Shown: positions 45,369 to 54,483 of the stretch, one piece after another
Numbering within the stretch: the stretch's first letter is position 1
Layout: each line of letters starts with the position of its first letter
Made by a program: the position numbers and the translations under genes
Assembly (NCBI GenBank): GCA_025358295.1
Contig: JANYJY010000041.1
Location: 1-64,000, forward strand
DNA: 64,000 bases
Source: Gammaproteobacteria bacterium
GTDB taxonomy: Bacteria; Pseudomonadota; Gammaproteobacteria; Steroidobacterales; Steroidobacteraceae
Direction of reading: 5' to 3'
The notes under the pieces: model-generated
Database searches by the model: none
What the model was told of the DNA's origin: nothing
The model's input: the letters and a program-made list of their open reading frames with translations, nothing else

Positions 45369-46697
45369 ATGGCCAGAAAACTGACCAAGAGCAATGCGCA
45401 TTTCAAACGCGCCGTCAAACGTCTGCCGCTCGGTGTGGCATCCAATTTCCGTTACTGGGGCGATGACCGCACCATCTATGTGAAAAGCGGCATGGGCGCC
45501 CGCATCACCGATCTCGACGACAATAATTACGTCGACTATCGCATGGGCTACGGCCCGGCGATTCTCGGCTATGCGCATCCTGAGGTCGATCAAGCCGCGC
45601 GCGAAGGCATGGCTGTCGGCGGCGTGTTCGCACTGTCGACCGAACGCGAACTGACGGTGGCCGATCGGATCTCAAAAATGGTACCGGCCGCGGAACTCGT
45701 GCGCTTCTCCAACTCAGGCACCGAAGCGGTCATGGCCGGATTGCGCCTGGCGCGCGCCTACACCGGAAAAGACGACTACGTGATTCTCGAGGGCAGCTAT
45801 CACGGTTTGTTCGATGCGGCCATGTGGTTCACGCCGATGGACAAGTGGTCGCAGGTCGGCGATCCGGAAGTCAAGCCATACAGCGAAGGCGTGCCGATCA
45901 GCACGCGCAGTTTCGCGCACTTCGTGCAGGCCAATGACGCGAATCAGCTGGAGGACGTCTTCAAGCGGCATTCGAGCCGAATCGCCTGCATGCTGATCGA
46001 GCCCATCATGGGCAATTGCCTGGGCATTGCGGCGGAGCCTGAATATCTGCGCGCGGCGCGTGAGTTGTGCGACAAGCATGGCGTGGTGCTGCTCATCGAC
46101 GAAGTAAAAACCGGTTTTCGCGTCGCCCGCGGCGGCGTGCAGGAGCTCTATGGGGTCAACGCCGATCTTTGCACTTTCGCCAAGGCAGTTGCCAACGGCT
46201 ATCCGATTTCCGTGCTGGCGGGACGCGAGGAGATCATGCGCAAGATCGGCAAGGGCGTCGCGCATGGCGGCACCTACACCGCGCATTCGATCTCGCTCGC
46301 CGCCGCCGAGAAATGCCTGCAAATTCTCGACGAAACGGATGCATTGGAGCGCATCGCCGATTACGGCACGCGTCTGCGCAACGGCATGCGCACCGTGCTG
46401 GGCGCACGCGGCATCGCGCACAGCTTTGTCGGCCACCCGTCCATGAGCGGCCTGTATTTCGCCCACGAGCCGCCGCGCAATTATCGCGATTGGAAGGGCA
46501 GCGACTATTCGTTCTACGACGCCATGGCGCAGGTGCTGCATGACGAGGGCGTTCTGTGCGAGCCGGATTCGCGTGAGCCGTGGTTCGTTTCGGCGGCGCA
46601 TGATGCCTCGTGTCTCACCGATACATTGAAGGCCTTCGAAATCGCGGTCGACGCGACGTTGAAGGCGAGCGGCGCCTCGCACAAAGTAACCGCTTGA
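45369..46697 (+). CDS. Class III aminotransferase (glutamate-1-semialdehyde aminomutase-like)
   Basis: A 442-residue PLP enzyme. The lysine is residue 272 in TFAKAVANGYP; LLIDEVKTGFR carries the cofactor aspartate. The sequence sits nearer the HemL-like branch than the two aminotransferases at 31.6-34.2 kb, but it lies in a catabolic operon, so a haem role is unlikely. The ATG at 45369 follows an AAGGGGG site. The next gene starts at or just after its stop. Substrate inferred to be an amino compound handled by the flavoproteins and GcvT protein downstream. Confidence 0.88.
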   Translation: MARKLTKSNAHFKRAVKRLPLGVASNFRYWGDDRTIYVKSGMGARITDLDDNNYVDYRMGYGPAILGYAHPEVDQAAREGMAVGGVFALSTERELTVADRISKMVPAAELVRFSNSGTEAVMAGLRLARAYTGKDDYVILEGSYHGLFDAAMWFTPMDKWSQVGDPEVKPYSEGVPISTRSFAHFVQANDANQLEDVFKRHSSRIACMLIEPIMGNCLGIAAEPEYLRAARELCDKHGVVLLIDEVKTGFRVARGGVQELYGVNADLCTFAKAVANGYPISVLAGREEIMRKIGKGVAHGGTYTAHSISLAAAEKCLQILDETDALERIADYGTRLRNGMRTVLGARGIAHSFVGHPSMSGLYFAHEPPRNYRDWKGSDYSFYDAMAQVLHDEGVLCEPDSREPWFVSAAHDASCLTDTLKAFEIAVDATLKASGASHKVTA

Positions 46698-46708
46698 GCG
46701 GCAGCGGC

Positions 46709-48307
46709 GTGAAAACTCCGGCGGGCCTGGACGCCGTCATCGTCGGGGCCGGCCACAACGGCTTGGTTGCCGCCTGTTATCTGGCGCGCTCGGGACTCAA
46801 GGTGTTGGTCCTCGAGCGCCAGCCCTATATCGGCGGGGCGGCCGTCAGCCGCCGGCTGTACGAGGACTTCACCTACTCGAATTGCTCCTACGTATGCAGC
46901 CTGCTGCGCCCGGAAATCATCCGCACGCTTGAGCTGCCGAAATATGGCTTGCAGGTGATTCCTTACGAAGGCGGCTGCACCATGATGCAGGGCGGGGGAC
47001 ATCTGGCCCTGTACGACAACCACGATGCGCTGCGGCGCGAGATCTCCCGGCATTCGAAGCGCGATGCGGAGGCCTACGACCGTTACTCGCGCGACGTGAT
47101 GCGTCAATGCAAATTCATCAAGCCGCTGCTGATGCACGAGCCGCCCGACCCGACGTCGTTCAAGCCTCGCGATCTCATGGAGTTGCTGTATTTGGGCAAG
47201 CGCTTTCATAACCTGGGCGAAAAGCGCATGTACGACACCTTGCGCTTCTGGACCATGAGCGCAGCGGATTTTCTCGACGAGTATTTCGAGAGCGAAATCG
47301 TCAAGGCGCATTTTGCAGGCAGTTCCATCATCGGCACCGCATTGGGGCCGCGCTCGCCCGGTACGGCTTACGTGCTGCTGCATCACTACATGGGTGACAT
47401 CGACGATACGGTCGGCGCCTGGGGGTTCGCGCGCGGCGGCATGGGCGCGATCTCCAACGCGCTCGGTGCGTCCTTCGAAGCCAGCGGCGGCACCATCCGC
47501 AGCGGTGCGCCGGTCGCAAAAATTCTAGTGCGTAACGGCCGCGCGTCCGGCGTCGCGCTGGCCGACGGCGAGGAAATTCGCGCGCCGTTGGTGATTTCGA
47601 ATCTCGACGTGCGCCGCACCTTTCTCGAGACCATGGACGCCAAGGATTTGCCGGAAGAGTTCCTGGGCCAGGTGAAGAATTTCAAGATTCGCGGTTCATC
47701 GGGAAAGCTCAACATCGCCCTGGATGGTCTGCCGCAATTTCCGGCCATTCCACCGGGCTCGCCCTGTACGCGCGGCGATATGCATGTGACCGACACCATC
47801 GAAATGATGGAGCGCGCCTATGACGATTGGAAGGACGGCCGCTGGTCGCGGGCGCCTTACATCGACATGCTCATTCCCTCGCAGATCGATCCGACCATGG
47901 TTCCCGCTGGCAAGCACTATATGTCGGTATTCGTTCAGTACTGCCCGTACGAACTGGCCGACGGCCCATGGGATGCCGCCAAGCGCCAGGCTTTCGGTGA
48001 TACCGTCATCAACACCATTGCGCAGCACAGTCCGAATTTCAAGAATCTGATTCTGCACGCCGAGATACGTACACCCTGGGATATCGAGAACGAAGTGGGC
48101 CTTACGGAAGGCAATATTTTTCAAGGTGAATTGACCATGGATCAGCTGCTGTTCAACCGGCCTGTGCCGGGCTACGCGCAGTATCGGTCGCCGGTGCGGG
48201 GCGTCTATATGTGCGGTTCCAGCACGCATCCGGGCGGCGGCGTCATGGGCGCGCCCGGCGCCAACGCGGCGCGCGCCGTGCTGCGCGATCTCGGCAGGGC
48301 GCCGTGA
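46709..48307 (+). CDS. CrtI-like FAD-dependent oxidoreductase (first of tandem pair)
   Basis: A 532-residue flavoprotein of the phytoene dehydrogenase-like group. VIVGAGHNGLVAACYL is the FAD Rossmann motif, LERQPYIGGAA follows, and the C-terminal GVYMCGSSTHPGGGVMGA is the second FAD segment. GTG at 46709 is used; a TTG at 46694 overlapping the previous stop would add five residues. Nothing suggests carotenoid synthesis nearby, so I infer oxidation of an amine or its derivative. The next gene is a clear paralogue overlapping its stop (GTGA). Confidence 0.86.
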   Translation: MKTPAGLDAVIVGAGHNGLVAACYLARSGLKVLVLERQPYIGGAAVSRRLYEDFTYSNCSYVCSLLRPEIIRTLELPKYGLQVIPYEGGCTMMQGGGHLALYDNHDALRREISRHSKRDAEAYDRYSRDVMRQCKFIKPLLMHEPPDPTSFKPRDLMELLYLGKRFHNLGEKRMYDTLRFWTMSAADFLDEYFESEIVKAHFAGSSIIGTALGPRSPGTAYVLLHHYMGDIDDTVGAWGFARGGMGAISNALGASFEASGGTIRSGAPVAKILVRNGRASGVALADGEEIRAPLVISNLDVRRTFLETMDAKDLPEEFLGQVKNFKIRGSSGKLNIALDGLPQFPAIPPGSPCTRGDMHVTDTIEMMERAYDDWKDGRWSRAPYIDMLIPSQIDPTMVPAGKHYMSVFVQYCPYELADGPWDAAKRQAFGDTVINTIAQHSPNFKNLILHAEIRTPWDIENEVGLTEGNIFQGELTMDQLLFNRPVPGYAQYRSPVRGVYMCGSSTHPGGGVMGAPGANAARAVLRDLGRAP

Positions 48308-49905
48308 GCGTGGCGGCACCGGCTGCACCATCGCGCTACGACTGCGTCGTCATCGGCGGTGGTCACAATGGACTGGTCTGCGCCGCCACGCTGGCTCGCG
48401 GCGGCCGCTCGGTTCTGCTGCTCGAGGCTGCGGCTCAAGTGGGCGGAGCGGCGCTGACGCGCGAGTTTGCGCCTGGGTTTCGCGTGTCGGCCGGCGCGCA
48501 TTTGCTGCATCTGATGCCCGCGGATCTGTTGCGCGACTTACGGGTGGAATCGCATGGGCTCGAATGGGCGGCGCGGGGGATGAGCACCACCGCGTTGTTG
48601 CCCGGCGGCGCGCGGCTGGTGGTGGGGGAACTCGAACTTGGCGATGGCGCGTTGCAAGGCCTGTCGACCAAGGACGCGCAGGCTTATTCGGCGTACGCAG
48701 CGCGCATGCGGCGGTTTGCCGCGGCTCTGGTACCGATGTTCTCGCGCGTGCCGCCGCGTCTGGGCACCACGGATTGGTCGGATCGCCTGGCCATGCTCAA
48801 GCTTGGCTGGCAGATCCGCCGGTTGGGCAAGCGCGACATGCGCGAACTGCTGCGTATCGGCGGAATGAATGTCTACGACCTGCTCGAAGAGAATTTCGAT
48901 TCTGCCGCGCTCAAGGGAGCCTTGGGCTTCGACGCCGTGCTCGGCGCCAATTTCGGGCCACGCTCTCCCGGCACGGTGCTGACGCTGCTGTATCGACTGG
49001 CCGCGGAATCTGCCGCAGGCGCCGCGGGTTTGTCTCAGCCGAAGGGTGGCATGGGTGCGCTATGCAACGCGCTGGCCAAGGCCGCGAGCGCTGCCGGGGC
49101 CGTCATTCGCACTGCTGCACCGGTGGCGCGCATTTCGGTGGAAGGCGATCGCATCGCGGGTGTCGTGCTCGAGTCCGGCGAAAGCATCGCCGCGCACACT
49201 GTGATTTCCAGTGCCGATCCCAAGACGACTTTTCTGAGGTTGCTGGGCGCGCGCTACCTCGACACGGGCTTCGTGCGTCGAGTCGACCATATCCGCTCGC
49301 GGGGACTCGCAGCCAAGCTGCACTTGGCGTTGAATCGCCTGCCGGCGTTTGCCGGCGTGGGCGAGGCGAATTTGCGCGGACGATTGCTTATCGCGCCGTC
49401 GTTGCAGCACATTGAGCATGCGTACAACCATGCCAAGTACGGAGAATTTTCCGCCGCGCCGGTCATGGAGATCACGGTTCCTACCGTGAATGACGCCACG
49501 CTGGCGCCCGCCGGCGGGCACGTGCTGTCGGCGATCGTTCAATATGCCCCCTATACCCTCAAAGCGGGTTGGCAGGCAGGCAAGCAAGCGTTCATGGATG
49601 CCGCGTTGGATACCTTGGAACAATTCTCACACGGACTTCGCGGCAGTATCGTTGGTGCGGAGTTGCTGACTCCTGACGATATGGAGCGGGAATTCCGCAT
49701 GAGCGGCGGTCATTGGCATCACGGGGATCTGGCCTTCGACCAATTCCTGATGGTTCGCCCGGTGCCCGGCGCGGCTCAGTATCGAACACCTGTGGACGGG
49801 CTGTTCCTGTGCGGAGCCGGCTGCCACCCCGGCGGCGGAGTCATGGGCGTTGCCGGCCGCAATGCCGCGCAGCAAGTACTCACAATGGGCATGAAATCAC
49901 CATGA
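48304..49905 (+). CDS. CrtI-like FAD-dependent oxidoreductase (second of tandem pair)
   Basis: A 533-residue paralogue of the preceding protein, with VVIGGGHNGLVCAATL for FAD binding, LEAAAQVGGAA and a C-terminal GLFLCGAGCHPGGGVMGV. Both copies share KGALGFDAVLGANFGPRSPGT-like central segments. The GTG at 48304 overlaps the previous stop. The pair may form a heterodimer or act on successive intermediates. A GcvT-family gene follows through an ATGA overlap, which would suit a flavoprotein dehydrogenase passing one-carbon units to folate. Confidence 0.86.
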   Translation: MSVAAPAAPSRYDCVVIGGGHNGLVCAATLARGGRSVLLLEAAAQVGGAALTREFAPGFRVSAGAHLLHLMPADLLRDLRVESHGLEWAARGMSTTALLPGGARLVVGELELGDGALQGLSTKDAQAYSAYAARMRRFAAALVPMFSRVPPRLGTTDWSDRLAMLKLGWQIRRLGKRDMRELLRIGGMNVYDLLEENFDSAALKGALGFDAVLGANFGPRSPGTVLTLLYRLAAESAAGAAGLSQPKGGMGALCNALAKAASAAGAVIRTAAPVARISVEGDRIAGVVLESGESIAAHTVISSADPKTTFLRLLGARYLDTGFVRRVDHIRSRGLAAKLHLALNRLPAFAGVGEANLRGRLLIAPSLQHIEHAYNHAKYGEFSAAPVMEITVPTVNDATLAPAGGHVLSAIVQYAPYTLKAGWQAGKQAFMDAALDTLEQFSHGLRGSIVGAELLTPDDMEREFRMSGGHWHHGDLAFDQFLMVRPVPGAAQYRTPVDGLFLCGAGCHPGGGVMGVAGRNAAQQVLTMGMKSP

Positions 49906-51104
49906 CTGATTCCCCGGCACCGCATTACAAACAGCCGCTGCTGAAGACCCCGTTCCATGAGCGTGCGCGGGCCTTGAGCCAAATCGACAGCTTCATTCCA
50001 TGGGCCGGATACACCACCGTCGATGTATTCACCACGATGGAGCAGGAATATTTCGCGGTTAGAAATGCCACCACGCTGTATGACTTGACGCCGATGGTGA
50101 AGTACCGCGTATCGGGTCCCGATGCGGTGCCCTACCTGAACCGCCTGGTCACGCGAGATGTTGCGAAGCTCAAGCCGGATCGCGTCGCCTATGTCGTGTG
50201 GTGCAACGATGCGGGTCATCTCATCGATGACGGCACGATATTCCGCTTGGGTGCGGGCGAGTACCGAATTTGCACCGCCGAACGCCAGATCGATTGGCTG
50301 CTGGACTCGGCGATCGGCTTCGACGTCCAGATCGGCGAAGTCACTGAGCAGATTGCGGCCCTTGCGGTCCAAGGTCCGACCTCCTGCGCCATGCTCAAGG
50401 CGGCGGGCCTGCGCGGCATTGAATTGCTCAAGCCGTTTGAAATCGGCTATTTCTCGCTCGGCGAACATCGGTTGACGCTGTCGCGCACGGGGTTTACCGG
50501 CGACTTGGGTTATGAGGTCTGGATGGATCCGGCTGCGGCCGAGACCATATGGGACATTTTGATGGCGGCGGGCCGCTCGCGCGGCATTCGTGCCATCGGC
50601 TCACAGGCGTTGAATATGGCGCGCATCGAAGCCGGATTTATCATGCCGAACGTCGATTTCGTGTCCGCCGAGCACACGATTCGCACCGGCCGCGACCGCT
50701 CGCCTCTGGAACTGGGCTTGGGCTGGCTGGTCGATTTCAACAAGGGTCACTTCACTGGCCGCCGGGCTTTGCTCACGGAGAAGAAACAGGGGTCGCGCCG
50801 GCAACTCGTCGGCCTGGACATCGCCGGCAACAAGCCGGCCCACAACGCCCTGATTTACACCGATGACGGCGGCAAGCGTGAAATCGGCAGCGTCACCTCG
50901 GCAATGTGGTCACCGACTTGCAAGCGCAACATCGCCCTTGCTATCGTCGATGCACCACATTTCCAAGTCGGATCGACGGTTTGGGCGGAAATCTATTTGA
51001 ATCGTGAACTCGTATGGGAGCGTCGAATGTCGCGAGCGCAGGTCGTGGAGCGACCCTTTTTCGTGCCTGAACGGCGCCGCGCGACCCCGCCAGCGGAGTT
51101 CTAG
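49902..51104 (+). CDS. GcvT-family aminomethyltransferase-like protein
   Basis: A 400-residue folate-binding protein of the glycine cleavage T-protein/dimethylglycine oxidase C-terminal family. YDLTPMVKYRVSGPDAVPYLNRL opens the fold; SRTGFTGDLGYEVW and FNKGHFTGRRAL are family segments. It would accept a methylene group from an N-methyl amine onto tetrahydrofolate. The ATG at 49902 overlaps the flavoprotein stop; the open frame upstream reads across that gene. With the Rieske oxygenase and flavoproteins it supports demethylation of a methylated amine. Confidence 0.86.
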   Translation: MTDSPAPHYKQPLLKTPFHERARALSQIDSFIPWAGYTTVDVFTTMEQEYFAVRNATTLYDLTPMVKYRVSGPDAVPYLNRLVTRDVAKLKPDRVAYVVWCNDAGHLIDDGTIFRLGAGEYRICTAERQIDWLLDSAIGFDVQIGEVTEQIAALAVQGPTSCAMLKAAGLRGIELLKPFEIGYFSLGEHRLTLSRTGFTGDLGYEVWMDPAAAETIWDILMAAGRSRGIRAIGSQALNMARIEAGFIMPNVDFVSAEHTIRTGRDRSPLELGLGWLVDFNKGHFTGRRALLTEKKQGSRRQLVGLDIAGNKPAHNALIYTDDGGKREIGSVTSAMWSPTCKRNIALAIVDAPHFQVGSTVWAEIYLNRELVWERRMSRAQVVERPFFVPERRRATPPAEF

Positions 51105-51109
51105 GACGC

Positions 51110-52252
51110 GTGGTCGCTACGCCGAAATCCATCGCTGACCGGCCCTGGCTCGATCCGGACGCGAAACCGCAAATCGTCATCGAGAGCATCAACAAGAGCT
51201 TCGGCGCATTCACCGCGGTGGACAGCGTGAACCTGCGCATCTACAAGGGCGAAATGTTCGCGCTGGTCGGCGCCTCCGGTTGCGGTAAGACGACGCTATT
51301 GCGCATGCTGGCCGGCTTCGCCAGCCCGAGTGCCGGACGCATCCTGATCGAAGATGCGGACATGACCAAGGTGCCGCCGCACGAGCGTCCGGTCAACATG
51401 ATGTTCCAGTCGTATGCCCTGTTTCCCCACATGACGGTGGAGGAAAACGTGGGGTACGGACTGCGCCGCATGAGCCTGGACAAGCCGGTCAAGCAGAAGA
51501 GAATTCAGGAAGCGTTGGACATGGTGCAGTTGGCGGCCTTGGCCAAGCGCAAGCCGCATCAACTGTCGGGCGGGCAGCGGCAGCGCGTCGCCCTGGCGCG
51601 GTCGCTCATTCGCAGGCCGAAAGTATTGCTGCTCGATGAGCCGCTGAGCGCCCTCGACAAGAAATTGCGCGAGCAGACGCAATTCGAGCTGATGAACATA
51701 CAGTCCCAGGTGGGCATCACCTTCGTATTCGTCACCCACGATCAAGACGAGGCCATGGCGCTGTCGACGCGAATAGCGGTCATGAACCGCGGCCAGGTGG
51801 TGCAGGTGGGCACGCCGTCCGAGATCTATGAGTTTCCGCAAAATCGCTTCGTGGCCGACTTCATCGGGACTACGAATTTATTCGAAGGCACCGTCAGCGG
51901 CAGCGAGCCGGGCCACCTCATCATCCGCAGCGCCGAAGCGGGCTGTGATCTGATTGTGGATGAATTAGGACGCTTCGGCAGCGGCCAGCGTGTTTGGGTG
52001 GCGTTGCGGCCGGAGAAAATCCGCTTGAGCAAGGAGCCGGTTGCCGGCAATCGCTTCAATCAGATCAAGGGCATGGTTTGGGAGCTGGGCTATCTCGGCA
52101 ATCGGTCGACCTATCGGATCAAGACCGAGACCGGCAAGCTCGTGACCGTGTTCGCCCAGAACGATCGGCGCACCTCGGAGTGGTCCATTGACTGGAGCGA
52201 CGAAGTGTATTTGAGCTGGACCGCCAATTGTGCGGTGGTTTTGCAGCAGTGA
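51110..52252 (+). CDS. potA: Polyamine-type ABC transporter ATPase PotA
   Basis: A 380-residue ATPase. Walker A GASGCGKTTLL, signature LSGGQRQRVALARSL, Walker B LLLDEPLSALD, and a C-terminal regulatory TOBE-type domain (about 285-380) fit PotA. The GTG at 51110 follows the GcvT stop by five bases with GGA upstream. It most likely energises the PotB/PotC permeases encoded at 38.9-40.7 kb, which lack their own ATPase. Its place at the end of the flavoprotein operon ties transport to this catabolism. Confidence 0.93.
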   Translation: MVATPKSIADRPWLDPDAKPQIVIESINKSFGAFTAVDSVNLRIYKGEMFALVGASGCGKTTLLRMLAGFASPSAGRILIEDADMTKVPPHERPVNMMFQSYALFPHMTVEENVGYGLRRMSLDKPVKQKRIQEALDMVQLAALAKRKPHQLSGGQRQRVALARSLIRRPKVLLLDEPLSALDKKLREQTQFELMNIQSQVGITFVFVTHDQDEAMALSTRIAVMNRGQVVQVGTPSEIYEFPQNRFVADFIGTTNLFEGTVSGSEPGHLIIRSAEAGCDLIVDELGRFGSGQRVWVALRPEKIRLSKEPVAGNRFNQIKGMVWELGYLGNRSTYRIKTETGKLVTVFAQNDRRTSEWSIDWSDEVYLSWTANCAVVLQQ

Positions 52253-52299
52253 TGAGATACTTCGGCGCCGGCAACTGACAACTCGGCCAAAGGCTACAC

Positions 52300-53421
52300 A
52301 TGCAAACTCGATTCGGCACTTTCATCGCCGCGTGCTGCGCCGGCGTGCTCTTCCTAGCGGGCACGGCGCCTGCGCTCGCGGGCAAGACTCAAAACGTCGT
52401 ACTCATCGTCAGCGATGGATTGCGCTGGCAGGAAGTGTTCACGGGCGCCGACAACGCGCTGCTGAACGATAAGGCAGGCGGCAATTGGCTGGCGGAGCCG
52501 GAACTGCGCAAGCGTTACTGGCGCGAGGATCCTGTCGCCCGTCGCGCATTGCTGTTTCCATTCCTCTGGAAAACGGTGGCCAAACAGGGCCAGATCCTCG
52601 GCAATCAATTGAAGGGCAGCGTGGCGCACGTCACGAACGGCAAGGCCTTCTCGTATCCCGGGTACAACGAAATGTCCACGGGCTATCCGAACGATGCCAT
52701 CACCAGCAACGAATTTGGGCCGAACCCGAATGCGACGGTGTTCGAGTGGCTGAATAAATTCGATGAATTTCGCGGCAAGGTTGCCGTTTATGGCACATGG
52801 GATGTGTACAAGAACATCTTCAACGTTAGCCGCAGCGGTCTTACCATACAGACCGGCTGGTCGCTGCCGCATAAGGCACATGAGACGCCGCGCGACGCTC
52901 TGTTGCATGAGCTCTATGAGACGACGACTCATTTCGACGAAGAAGACGTCGATAACTCGCTGTTGCAGATTCCCCTGTTGGACTACGTCAAGTCGTCACA
53001 TCCGCGCGTTCTATTCGTCGGGTACGGCGAGACCGACAATTGGGCGCACCAGGGCCGTTACGACCTGGTTCTGGACAGCGCGCATCGCATGGATCATTTC
53101 GTGCAGCAGTTGTGGGAGACCATGCAGGCCATGCCTCAGTACCATGGCAATACGACTTTCATCATCACGACCGATCATGGCCGTGGCAGCGGCTTGACCG
53201 AGTGGAAAGAGCACGGCGTGGAGGAGAAGGGCTCCGAAAATATCTGGATCGCAATCATGGGGCCGGACACGACGCCTTTGGGCGAGCGCACCCATATCGG
53301 TCCCGTGGCGCAGGCCCAAATCGCGGCGACGCTGGCGGCCCTTGTCGGCAAGGACTATCACCACGACGTGCCCAAGGCCGCATTGCCACTGACCGAGGTC
53401 CTGAACTCCGGTCAGAAGTAG
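52300..53421 (+). CDS. Exported alkaline-phosphatase-superfamily hydrolase
   Basis: A 373-residue periplasmic or secreted metalloenzyme with a signal peptide (about 1-28, ending ALA). Metal ligands are visible as Asp39 (SDGLRW), Asp246 and His250 (GETDNWAHQ), Asp292-His293 (TTDHG) and His305. The nucleophile segment is SYPGYNEMSTG (118-128); which residue attacks is not clear, and an asparagine stands where I would look first for serine or threonine. It probably removes phosphate or a phosphodiester. It lies 47 bases after potA on the same strand, so it may free an importable amine from a phosphorylated precursor. Confidence 0.78.
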   Translation: MQTRFGTFIAACCAGVLFLAGTAPALAGKTQNVVLIVSDGLRWQEVFTGADNALLNDKAGGNWLAEPELRKRYWREDPVARRALLFPFLWKTVAKQGQILGNQLKGSVAHVTNGKAFSYPGYNEMSTGYPNDAITSNEFGPNPNATVFEWLNKFDEFRGKVAVYGTWDVYKNIFNVSRSGLTIQTGWSLPHKAHETPRDALLHELYETTTHFDEEDVDNSLLQIPLLDYVKSSHPRVLFVGYGETDNWAHQGRYDLVLDSAHRMDHFVQQLWETMQAMPQYHGNTTFIITTDHGRGSGLTEWKEHGVEEKGSENIWIAIMGPDTTPLGERTHIGPVAQAQIAATLAALVGKDYHHDVPKAALPLTEVLNSGQK

Positions 53422-53428
53422 TCGACTT

Positions 53429-53452
53429 AAGCGGCGGCGTTCATCGCCGCTT
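53429..53452. terminator. Hairpin between the convergent phosphatase-like and ridA genes
   Basis: AAGCGGCG and CGCCGCTT form an 8-base stem around an 8-base loop. The hairpin begins eight bases after the phosphatase-like stop and overlaps the last codons of the convergent RidA gene. There is no T-run; it is a plausible shared 3'-end signal. Confidence 0.45.
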
Positions 53453-53962
53453 GGCTGCGATGACTTCAACTTCCAGCAGCGCACCTGGAAGGACCAGCGC
53501 CGCAACTTGCACCGCGCTGCGCGCCGGTTTGTTTGGCTGCTCCTTGGTGCCGAAGAATTGACTGTAGCCGGCCATCAATGCCGGAAAATTGAGCTTATTG
53601 TCATTAGCCGGATCGGCGACCATGAATACCGTCATTTTCACCACGTCGCCCATGCCCAGGCCGAGCTTCGCCAGCGTGCCTTTGATGGAATTGAGCACGC
53701 TGACGGTCTGAGTTTGCATGTCGCCGAAAACCGGCGCGGTGCCCTTGGGCGCGTCCTTGTTGACGGCGGCTGGTAGTGCGCCGCTGACGTACACGGTATC
53801 GACACCGGCGGCCACCGTGACCGCGGCAGAAATAGGGAAGGGATTACCGTCGGGCAGCGGGGTGCGCACCACGTCTTCTGCAGCGAGGGCTGCGCCGGAG
53901 GCAGTGGTAGCCAGAATCGCCAAGCTGAGCAGCAGTGGCCATCGACGGTCGAATTTTTGCAT
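53441..53962 (-). CDS. Exported RidA/YjgF-family protein
   Basis: A 173-residue protein. The C-terminal 125 residues are a RidA domain with the catalytic arginine in ARSAVQVAAL and the closing LLEVEVIA. RidA hydrolyses reactive imines and enamines made by amine or amino-acid oxidases. Unlike the usual cytoplasmic form, this one has a signal peptide (about 1-27, ending ALA). The ATG at 53962 has a strong GGGGAGA site; longer frames upstream have none. It lies 71 bases after the cytochrome c gene on the same strand, downstream of an exported amine oxidase. Confidence 0.85.
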   Translation of the reverse strand: MQKFDRRWPLLLSLAILATTASGAALAAEDVVRTPLPDGNPFPISAAVTVAAGVDTVYVSGALPAAVNKDAPKGTAPVFGDMQTQTVSVLNSIKGTLAKLGLGMGDVVKMTVFMVADPANDNKLNFPALMAGYSQFFGTKEQPNKPARSAVQVAALVLPGALLEVEVIAAKRR

Positions 53963-54033
53963 TCCAATCTCCCCAGATTTTGTCGAGGTTAATAGCTTAA
54001 TCGCATGAATAATAAAATTAATATGCCAAACAT

Positions 54034-54483
54034 TTAAGGCGGATGGGGCAGCGATGCCACCTGTGCGGCGGTGACATTGCCCTTCCATCGATTGCCGAAA
54101 TGGTTGCGCAAGTAGTTGACCACATCGGCAATGCGCGAGTCGCTCAGACGAACCGCGCCGAACTCCGTCGCCTGAGACACCGGTTGGCCGAACGCCGGCA
54201 TGCCGTTTCTGCCGTTGAGTATGGTCAATGCCACGTATTCCCAGGATACCAGTGCCGGGTCGCCGGCAAGTTTCGGATAATGCCCCGCACCGACGGCACC
54301 TTGAGCGTCGGGCATGTGGCAGCCCTGGCAGATATGTTGATAGACCTGGGCGCCGGTGACCGCAGTGATGCCCGCTGCCGCATTGAAGGCGGGATCATCC
54401 GCACGGGCGGCCGCCGCGTAGCTCAAGGCCGTCACAAGGGCCGCGATGCGCAGCATCTTGAGTCGGTTGCCGGTGGCGGTCAC
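54034..54483 (-). CDS. Monohaem c-type cytochrome
   Basis: A 149-residue exported class I cytochrome c. The haem site is CQGCH (Cys52, Cys55, His56), and a methionine in MPAFGQP is the likely sixth ligand. A signal peptide (about 10-28) ends AARA. The GTG at 54483 overlaps the amine oxidase stop (GTGA); an ATG at 54456 just before the signal peptide is the alternative. The tight coupling suggests it takes electrons from the amine oxidase, instead of oxygen, and depends on the ccm system encoded in this window. Confidence 0.88.
   Translation of the reverse strand: MTATGNRLKMLRIAALVTALSYAAAARADDPAFNAAAGITAVTGAQVYQHICQGCHMPDAQGAVGAGHYPKLAGDPALVSWEYVALTILNGRNGMPAFGQPVSQATEFGAVRLSDSRIADVVNYLRNHFGNRWKGNVTAAQVASLPHPP

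Noticed and set aside
45369-46697. Reading the HemL-like aminotransferase as a haem biosynthesis gene
   Set aside because: It is embedded by overlaps in a catabolic operon with flavoproteins, a GcvT-family protein and PotA.
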